Positions 57,982 through 64,000 of a DNA stretch of 64,000 nucleotides are shown piece by piece. This DNA is from Sphingomonas sp. SCN 67-18. Its GTDB lineage: Bacteria; Pseudomonadota; Alphaproteobacteria; Sphingomonadales; Sphingomonadaceae. Position 1 is the first letter of the stretch. Each line of letters starts with the position of its first letter. A model generated the notes under the pieces. That model made no database searches. It was not told where the DNA came from and worked only from the letters and a program-made list of their open reading frames with translations. Location of the stretch: NCBI RefSeq assembly GCF_001724715.1, contig NZ_MEFG01000026.1, positions 1 through 64,000 of the forward strand. The letters run 5' to 3'. The position numbers were made by a program, and so were the translations under genes.

Positions 57982-58937
57982 CCCGCCGCGCGGCCATATT
58001 GGGCACCGGCTCCGCCCTGCCGCGCCGCCGTGTCTCCAATGCGGAGCTGGCCGAAACCGTCGATACCTCCGACGAATGGATCGTCGAGCGCACCGGCATC
58101 CATTTCCGCCATATCGCGGGTGAGGGGGAGACGACCTCGACGCTGGCGACCGCCGCCTGCCGCTCCGCGCTCGATGCGGCGGGGATGGATTCGTCCGCCA
58201 TCGATCTGATCATTCTCGCAACGGCCACGCCGGACCAGACTTTCCCGGCCAGCGCCACCCGGGTGCAGACGGCGCTCGGCATCGACGATTGCGTCGCTTT
58301 CGACGTGCAGGCGGTGTGTTCGGGCTTTCTCTACGCGCTGTCGGTGGCGGAAAGCATGATCCGCGCCGGATCGGCCACCAATGCGCTGGTCATCGGATCG
58401 GAAACCTTCAGCCGCATCCTCGACTGGGAAGATCGCGGCACCTGCGTGCTGTTCGGCGACGGCGCGGGCGCGGTGGTGCTCGGCGCGGACGAGAGCGGGC
58501 GGGGCGTGCTGTCCACCAGGCTCCATGCCGACGGCCGGCATAATGAACTGCTTTATGTCGACGGCGGCCCGTCGACCACCGGCACCGTCGGCAAGCTGCG
58601 AATGAAGGGGCGGGAGGTGTTCCGCCACGCCGTCGTCAACCTGGCCAATGTGATGCGTGAAGCGGTGGAGGGCGCCGGCCTTGCCATGAGCGATGTCGAC
58701 TGGGTCGTCCCGCACCAGGCCAATGCGCGCATTCTCGACGCGACGGCGCGCAAGCTGGGCCTGCCCGCCGAACGGGTGGTGATGACGGTGGACCAGCATG
58801 CCAACACGTCCGCGGCCTCGGTTCCGCTGGCGCTGGACACCGCGGTGCGCGACGGCCGGATCGCGCGCGGCGACGTGATCGTGCTCGAAGCGATGGGCGG
58901 CGGCTTCACCTGGGGCGCTTCGGTTGTGCGATTCTGA
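57978..58937 (+). CDS. fabH: beta-ketoacyl-ACP synthase III
   Basis: A 319-aa condensing enzyme that starts fatty acid synthesis from acetyl-CoA and malonyl-ACP. The catalytic Cys is in [13 protein letters not shown] (~residue 113), His in [12 protein letters not shown] and Asn in [26 protein letters not shown] is the typical N-terminal segment. Coupled to plsX by overlap. Confidence 0.96.
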   Translation: MTRRAAILGTGSALPRRRVSNAELAETVDTSDEWIVERTGIHFRHIAGEGETTSTLATAACRSALDAAGMDSSAIDLIILATATPDQTFPASATRVQTALGIDDCVAFDVQAVCSGFLYALSVAESMIRAGSATNALVIGSETFSRILDWEDRGTCVLFGDGAGAVVLGADESGRGVLSTRLHADGRHNELLYVDGGPSTTGTVGKLRMKGREVFRHAVVNLANVMREAVEGAGLAMSDVDWVVPHQANARILDATARKLGLPAERVVMTVDQHANTSAASVPLALDTAVRDGRIARGDVIVLEAMGGGFTWGASVVRF

Positions 58938-59052
58938 AGAATAACCGCAAAATTTTTTATGGCTGACCACTAAGCCCTGAAATCAAAGCTTTCCCCTACA
59001 TTCTCTGTGGTATAGGTTGTGCATTCCTTTCGAATCTAGAGTGGGAGATTCA

Positions 59053-59352
59053 ATGGTGAATGCAGGAACGTTGACTAGGGCAGATCTGGCAGAGGCACTT
59101 CATCGCGACGTGGGCTTGTCGCGGGCGGAGTCGGCCGGATTGGTGGAAAGGCTGCTGGGCCATATGTGCCAGGCGCTTTCCAATGGTGAAAATGTGAAGG
59201 TTTCCGGTTTCGGCAGCTTCGTCTTGCGCGACAAGGGCGAACGTGTCGGCCGCAACCCCAAGACCGGCGTCGAGGTGCCGATCGCACCGCGCCGGGTGCT
59301 GACCTTTCGGGCAAGCCAGATGATGCGCGATCGCATCGTCAAGGCGGGCTGA
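59053..59352 (+). CDS. ihfA: integration host factor, alpha subunit
   Basis: A 99-aa HU/IHF-family DNA-bending protein. [20 protein letters not shown] at the start, then [20 protein letters not shown] and [17 protein letters not shown] with the intercalating Pro arm, identify IhfA. Its partner IhfB is not here. ATG at 59053 fits; the leader (58938-59052) is AT-rich and may hold a promoter. Confidence 0.94.
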   Translation: MVNAGTLTRADLAEALHRDVGLSRAESAGLVERLLGHMCQALSNGENVKVSGFGSFVLRDKGERVGRNPKTGVEVPIAPRRVLTFRASQMMRDRIVKAG

Positions 59353-59363
59353 GGACGACGACA

Positions 59364-59747
59364 ATGACCGATGGCGCAGAAAAGTCTGATGGGGCTTTCC
59401 GCACCATCGGTGAATTGTCGGAGGATCTGGGGCTGCCGCAACATATATTGCGTTACTGGGAAACCCGTTTTCCCCAGCTCCGTCCTCTCCAGCGCGCCGG
59501 GAAAAGGCGTTATTACCGGCCGGCGGACGTCGCGCTGGTCAGGCGGATCGACGGGCTTCTGAACCGGGAAGGTTATACCATCAAGGGCGTACAGAAGCTC
59601 TTGGCGGGCCGCGCGGCGGGGGGTGCCGCGCCTGTGGCCTCGCCGCCGCCGCTGTCCAGCGCGCCGCCCGCGGCGCTGATCGCGGAACTGAAGCGCATCC
59701 GCGCATCGCTGGCGGTGGCGCTGGCCGAGGACGGCCGCGCGCTCTAG
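59364..59747 (+). CDS. MerR-family regulator (CarA/LitR-like N-terminal type)
   Basis: A 127-aa regulator. [20 protein letters not shown] is the MerR helix-turn-helix, followed by [20 protein letters not shown] and [16 protein letters not shown]. No effector domain beyond a short Pro/Ala-rich tail. It follows ihfA by 11 bp, the usual alphaproteobacterial order. Target unknown. Confidence 0.88.
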   Translation: MTDGAEKSDGAFRTIGELSEDLGLPQHILRYWETRFPQLRPLQRAGKRRYYRPADVALVRRIDGLLNREGYTIKGVQKLLAGRAAGGAAPVASPPPLSSAPPAALIAELKRIRASLAVALAEDGRAL

Positions 59748-59779
59748 ATTTTCAGTCCCTGTGGATTTTCAGTCCCTGT
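59747..59779. repeat. tandem duplication of a 16-bp sequence at the sixA stop
   Basis: GATTTTCAGTCCCTGT occurs at 59747-59762 and again at 59764-59779 (period 17). The second copy covers the stop codon of the SixA-like gene; the first begins in the merR stop. It is probably a recent slippage duplication. Confidence 0.85.
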
Positions 59780-60311
59780 CCGGGCCAAGCTCGGCATCCA
59801 GGTCGCGCGGGCGCACGAACCGTTTCAGCACCGCGCTGTCGGCCGCCAGCGCGGCCCATTCGGTCACGTCGAATTCAAGCTCGGCAAGGCTCGCGGTCGG
59901 GAATTTTTCCTCGACATCGTCGCGCAGCCGGTCGTCGGCGCGATCGGGCACCAGCATCAGCACCAGATCCTCAAGCCCCGGATTATGCCCGACGAGCAGC
60001 AGCCTGTCGGCGCTGGCAGGGACTTCGCGGATCAAATCGAGCAGGGTGGCGGCGGAGGCGAGGTAAACCCGCCGGTCCCAGTTCGGCGCCAGCGCCTCGC
60101 CATAGCCGTCCCACACGTCGTTCAGCGTTTCCGCCACCCGCGCGGCGGGCGATGCGATGACGGCGTCGAATGTCAGCCCCTGGGCGCGCATGTGGCGGCC
60201 CATGGTGCGGGCCGCGCGCATCCCCTTGGCGTTGAGCGGCCGGTCGAAATCGCGGGCAACCATATCATCCCAGCCGGACTTGGCGTGGCGCAGCAGCGTC
60301 AGTGTTTTCAT
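59769..60311 (-). CDS. SixA-like phosphohistidine phosphatase
   Basis: A 180-aa histidine phosphatase. The catalytic motif LTLLRHAKSGWDD (RHG-like RHA) is at the N terminus, with LLLVGHNPGLEDLV as the second histidine. Removes phosphate from histidine of a phosphotransfer or similar protein. ATG overlaps the stop of the DinG-like helicase (ATGA), both leftward, so they are co-translated. Partner unknown. Confidence 0.88.
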   Translation of the reverse strand: MKTLTLLRHAKSGWDDMVARDFDRPLNAKGMRAARTMGRHMRAQGLTFDAVIASPAARVAETLNDVWDGYGEALAPNWDRRVYLASAATLLDLIREVPASADRLLLVGHNPGLEDLVLMLVPDRADDRLRDDVEEKFPTASLAELEFDVTEWAALAADSAVLKRFVRPRDLDAELGPDRD

Positions 60312-63034
60312 TCTTTCTCCGGCACGGCCTGTTCGGCCGAGACATGCCCCAAGTTGGTGACGGAGGAAAGACGCTGGCGCACCCTTTCCGCCGCCTCGTC
60401 TAGCGTCACGCGGGCAATGGGCGTGCCGGGCGGAAAGGCGGTGAGCAGGCGGGACGGCATGGCGGATGAGAGCATGACGAAACAGCCCTGGTCGTCCGCG
60501 CGGCGGATCAGCCGGCCGAACGCCTGGGCCAGCCGGGCGCGGACCAGCCGGTCGTCATAGGTGCTGCCGCCGCCCGCCAGCCGCCGCGCGGCGTGGAGCA
60601 CGCTGGGCTTGGGCCACGGCACCCCTTCCATCACCACCAGCCGCAGCGAATGGCCGGGCACGTCCACCCCGTCGCGCAGCGCGTCGGTGCCGAGCAGCGA
60701 GGCGCGGCTGTCGTCGCGGAAAATATCGACCAGCGTGCCGGTGTCGATCGGGTCGACATGCTGGGCGAACAGCGGCAGCCCGTCGCGCGCCAGCCGGTCG
60801 GCGATGCGGGCATGGACCGCGCGCAGCCGCCGGATGGCGGTGAACAGGCCCAGCGTGCCGCCCTCCGCCGCTGCGATCAGCCGGGCATAGGCGCCGGCCA
60901 GCTGGGCGATGTCGCCGCGCTTCACGTCGGTGACGATCAGCACCTCGGCCCGCTCCGCATAATCGAACGGGCTGGGCGCCTCGAACCGCAGCGGCGGCCG
61001 CCCGATATGCGCGCCGCCGCTGCGTGCCTCGGCCGAATCCCAGTCGCCGCCGCCGGTCAGCGTCGCCGATGTGACGATGACGCCATGGGCGGGCTTCAGC
61101 ACCAGATCGGCCAGCGGCCGGGTCGGGTCCAGCCAGTGGCGGTGCAGGCCGACATCATATTCGCGCCCCTCGATCCGGTCGACCGCCAGCCAGTCGACAT
61201 AATCGCCGTCCACCGGCCCGCCGATCCGCGCGACCAGCGCCAGCCAGCCGGCCAGCGTCTCGCTGCGCCATCCCAGGCTGGCGATCGCACCCTCGATCCG
61301 CGCCCGCGCCTGCCCGTCCATCCAGTCCGGCGCGTCCTCCAGCACCGCCTCCAGCCGCCGGCCCAGCTGCACCAGCGGGCGGAGCAGCGCGTCCAGCGCC
61401 TCCGCCGCCGGTCCGGCCGCCTCGACGATCGCGCCGTCCAGCGCGGCCATTTCCGTTTCAAGCCCATAGCCGGCGTCGCCGCCCGCATCGCGCGCGAACA
61501 CCGTGCCGCGCGCCGCCGCCAGCAGCGCCTCGATGGGGCCGAAGGGCGCGCCCTCGGCCAGCCGCGCCAGCCAGCCGTCGGACGGCAGCGCCTGCGCCGC
61601 ATGGGTGGCCGCCGCAATCGCCCGGCCGCCCTCCTCATCATAGCTGGCGACATCAGATAGCCGCGCCGCCAGCCCGCGCCGCCGCCCGCGCGCCGTGCCC
61701 TCCGGCCCCGTCACCCAGCGACGCAGCTCGATCGCCTCCTGCCCGGACAGCGCGGTCGAGAACATCGAATCGGCGGCGTCGAACAGGTGATGGCCCTCGT
61801 CGAAGATGATCCGGCCGGGGCGGCTGGCGGTTTCCCGCCCGCGCGCGGCGTTGACCATGACCAGCGCATGGTTGGCGATGACGATGTCCGCGTCCGCGCT
61901 CGCCCGCGCCGCCCGCTCGATGAAGCATGTGCGGTAATGCGGGCAGCCGGCATAGACGCATTCGCCGCGCCGGTCGGTCAGCGCGGTCGATCCGTTGCGC
62001 CGGAACAGCGTCGGCAGCCATCCGGGCAGGTCGCCCCCCACCATGTCGCCGTCCTTGCTATATGCCGCCCAGCGTGCGACGAGCTGCGCCAGCACCGCCG
62101 CGCGCCCCGCGAAGCCGCCTTGCAGCGCATCCTCCAGGTTGAGCAGGCAGAGATAATTTTCCCGCCCCTTGCGCACCACGATGCGCCGCTTGCGCTCGGC
62201 GGGGTCGGGGAACAGGCGCGCGCCCTCCCGGTCCAGCTGGCGCTGCAACGCCTTGGTGTAGGTGGATACCCAGACGGCGCCGTCCGCCTGCTCGGCCCAG
62301 AGCGAGGCCGGGGCCAGATAGCCGAGCGTCTTGCCGATGCCGGTGCCCGCCTCGGCCAGCAGCATGGCCGGCTCGTCGCGCGCCGCGCGGGGACCGAAGG
62401 CATGGGTCGCGGCCTCGGCATAGGCGCGCTGGCCGGGGCGGACCTCCGCGCCATGGCCGGTCAGCCGGTCCAGCCGGTCCAGCGCGTCGGCGGGCGCGAT
62501 GGAGACGGTGCGGGGCGCCGGGCGGGGCGGCTTCTCCTCCCATTCCGGCAGCTTCGCGAACAGCCAGCGTTCCGCCCGGGCGGGCGCGGCCAGCCGGTCG
62601 AGGATCGGCGCGGCCCACGGCCAGCGCAGCCGGGCGAGCGATTGCGCGCTGGTCCACGCACCCTCCTGTTCATGCCAGTCCGCCGCGCCGATCCGCTGCA
62701 GCAACGCCTCCGCCGCGCGGATCAGCAGGGCGGCGGCCGCCGCGTCGTCGGCGGGCGGGGCCTGGCCGATGGCGCGGGCCAGGCCCTTGGGCGTCGGCAC
62801 GGCGAAGCGGGCCGGGTGGATGAAGGCGAACAGTTCCAGCACATCCAGCCCGGACAGGTCTGGATAGCCCAGCCGCTGGCCGACAAGCGGCGCATTCAGC
62901 AGGATCATCGGCGTTTCCGCGGCCCGCGCGATCGCCTCGCCCCGGCCCACGGCGCGGGTTTCGCCGTCCGGTGTCGCGATCCAGATGCCGCCGTGGCTTG
63001 CGTGGAGCGAAGGATAAGGCAAATAGGCCGCCAT
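60308..63034 (-). CDS. DinG-like ATP-dependent DNA helicase
   Basis: A 908-aa superfamily 2 helicase of the DinG/XPD-like group. Walker [20 protein letters not shown] (~residue 225), the Fe-S cysteines in [27 protein letters not shown] (~370), Walker [13 protein letters not shown] (~410), and the C-terminal [14 protein letters not shown] (motif VI). It probably unwinds DNA with a 5'-3' polarity, including at stalled forks. Divergent from lysS with very short spacing. Confidence 0.92.
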   Translation of the reverse strand: MAAYLPYPSLHASHGGIWIATPDGETRAVGRGEAIARAAETPMILLNAPLVGQRLGYPDLSGLDVLELFAFIHPARFAVPTPKGLARAIGQAPPADDAAAAALLIRAAEALLQRIGAADWHEQEGAWTSAQSLARLRWPWAAPILDRLAAPARAERWLFAKLPEWEEKPPRPAPRTVSIAPADALDRLDRLTGHGAEVRPGQRAYAEAATHAFGPRAARDEPAMLLAEAGTGIGKTLGYLAPASLWAEQADGAVWVSTYTKALQRQLDREGARLFPDPAERKRRIVVRKGRENYLCLLNLEDALQGGFAGRAAVLAQLVARWAAYSKDGDMVGGDLPGWLPTLFRRNGSTALTDRRGECVYAGCPHYRTCFIERAARASADADIVIANHALVMVNAARGRETASRPGRIIFDEGHHLFDAADSMFSTALSGQEAIELRRWVTGPEGTARGRRRGLAARLSDVASYDEEGGRAIAAATHAAQALPSDGWLARLAEGAPFGPIEALLAAARGTVFARDAGGDAGYGLETEMAALDGAIVEAAGPAAEALDALLRPLVQLGRRLEAVLEDAPDWMDGQARARIEGAIASLGWRSETLAGWLALVARIGGPVDGDYVDWLAVDRIEGREYDVGLHRHWLDPTRPLADLVLKPAHGVIVTSATLTGGGDWDSAEARSGGAHIGRPPLRFEAPSPFDYAERAEVLIVTDVKRGDIAQLAGAYARLIAAAEGGTLGLFTAIRRLRAVHARIADRLARDGLPLFAQHVDPIDTGTLVDIFRDDSRASLLGTDALRDGVDVPGHSLRLVVMEGVPWPKPSVLHAARRLAGGGSTYDDRLVRARLAQAFGRLIRRADDQGCFVMLSSAMPSRLLTAFPPGTPIARVTLDEAAERVRQRLSSVTNLGHVSAEQAVPEKE

Positions 63035-63074
63035 TCGTCCCGTTATGACGGAAGCGAACGAAAGGGCAACATCG

Positions 63075-64000
63075 GTGAATGAATTGCGTGCAGCGGCGAT
63101 GGATTCGAAGGCATGGCCTTATGAAGAGGCGCGCAAGCTGCTGAAACGCTATGCCGGCGGCCCGCCCGCCAAGGGGCATGTGCTGTTCGAAACCGGCTAT
63201 GGCCCCTCCGGCCTGCCGCATATCGGCACATTCAACGAAGTGCTGCGCACCACCATGGTGCGCAACGCCTATCATGCGCTGTCCGACATCCCGACCCGGC
63301 TGATCGCGTTCAGCGACGATATGGACGGGCTGCGCAAGGTGCCGGACAATGTCCCCAACCAGGCGATGCTGGCCCTACATCTGGGCAAGCCGCTCACCCG
63401 CATCCCCGATCCGTTCGGCAAGTTCGAAAGCTTCGCCCATCATAATAATGCGACGCTGCGCGATTTCCTCGATCGCTACGGTTTCGATTATGAATTCCTG
63501 TCCTCGACGGACTGCTATGCCTCCGGCCGGTTCGACGACGCGCTGCGCGGGGTGCTCCGCGCCTATGACGCGATCATGGGGGTCATGCTGCCCACGCTGC
63601 GCAAGGAGCGGCAGGCCACCTATTCGCCGGTGCTGCCGATCAGCCCAAAAAGCGGCGTCGTGCTGCAGGTGCCGGTGGAGGTGGTGGATGCGGAGGCCGG
63701 GCTGATCCGCTTCGTCGACGATGGCGACGTGATCGAGCAATCCGCGCTGGGCGGCCTCGCCAAGCTGCAATGGAAGGTCGACTGGGCGATGCGCTGGGCG
63801 GCGCTGGGCGTGGATTATGAAATGGCGGGCAAGGACCTGATCGATTCGGTCGTCCAGTCGTCCAAGATCGCGCGGGTGCTGGGCGCCCGGCCGCCGGAAG
63901 GTTTCAACTACGAGATGTTCCTCGACGAAAAGGGGGAAAAGATCTCCAAGTCCAAGGGCAATGGGCTCAGCCTCGACCAGTGGCTCACCTATGGCCCGCA
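63075..64000 (+). CDS. lysK: lysine--tRNA ligase, class I (partial, cut by window edge)
   Basis: About 309 residues of the class I LysRS, common in alphaproteobacteria. The HIGH motif is [18 protein letters not shown], and KMSKS is in [14 protein letters not shown]. The remaining C-terminal ~200 residues lie beyond the window. Start: GTG 63075 after GAAAGGG is preferred; ATG 63045 and 63099 are in frame too. With 63045 the gap to the helicase start would be only 10 bp. Confidence 0.92.
   Translation, partial: MNELRAAAMDSKAWPYEEARKLLKRYAGGPPAKGHVLFETGYGPSGLPHIGTFNEVLRTTMVRNAYHALSDIPTRLIAFSDDMDGLRKVPDNVPNQAMLALHLGKPLTRIPDPFGKFESFAHHNNATLRDFLDRYGFDYEFLSSTDCYASGRFDDALRGVLRAYDAIMGVMLPTLRKERQATYSPVLPISPKSGVVLQVPVEVVDAEAGLIRFVDDGDVIEQSALGGLAKLQWKVDWAMRWAALGVDYEMAGKDLIDSVVQSSKIARVLGARPPEGFNYEMFLDEKGEKISKSKGNGLSLDQWLTYGP

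Overview
The window is high-GC bacterial chromosome, densely packed, and reads as a member of the Sphingomonadaceae (Alphaproteobacteria). The evidence is a secreted protein ending in the PEPxxWA-CTERM sorting signal typical of sphingomonads, the ~1,550-residue NAD-dependent glutamate dehydrogenase, a MipZ division-site ATPase, class I lysyl-tRNA synthetase, and the rpmF-plsX-fabH-ihfA-merR order. Genus-level placement is not possible by eye.

Layout. Positions 1-75 look like the end of an insertion sequence (inferred IS5-like) that cuts a TonB-dependent receptor running leftward to it. A TPR-sulfotransferase follows, then a type I secretion operon (outer-membrane TolC-like protein, ABC exporter, HlyD adaptor; 3.2-7.8 kb) facing a PilZ protein. 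From 8.4 to 11.2 kb is a molybdate uptake operon (modABC) with a small secreted protein at its head, followed by threonine aldolase and a DMT transporter. From 13.1 to 19.1 kb come an SDR enzyme, aminopeptidase N, and the leftward lgt-midA-GNAT operon. From 19.1 to 25.1 kb run an acyl-CoA ligase, a Tat-type molybdenum hydroxylase large subunit, ferrochelatase, acetoacetyl-CoA reductase and a ribbon-helix-helix protein. OmpA-like, PadR/HAAS, giant GDH and a PAS protein fill 25.2-33.7 kb.

The most unusual stretch in mobility terms is 34.7-35.0 kb. A complete tRNA-Tyr(GTA) is followed, at the expected distance and on the same strand, by only the first 21 codons of a P4-type integrase: the scar of a lost genomic island. 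Further on are rlmB, a [2Fe-2S] ferredoxin, an AlkA-like glycosylase, an S9 peptidase, an animal-type haem peroxidase, panC, mipZ with a membrane J-domain gene, and phosphomannomutase.

From 44.3 to 50.0 kb lie three of the four members of the known exonuclease / ATP-dependent ligase / Lhr-Core helicase / PdeM phosphoesterase DNA-repair cluster. The ligase is missing, and a membrane-protein gene and a two-lobed retropepsin-like protease gene sit in the locus. This is the best candidate for a variant system. After it come a 48-aa membrane peptide, an aspartate-type aminotransferase, a fused pabBC, serine dehydratase, a short AT-rich island with a small membrane protein, an MBL hydrolase, a MAPEG protein, the ribosomal/fatty-acid/IHF operon, a DinG-like helicase with a SixA-like phosphatase, and a lysyl-tRNA synthetase cut by the right edge.

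Most of the window is ordinary core genome. I did not find a CRISPR array, prophage, rRNA or an obviously new multi-gene defence system.
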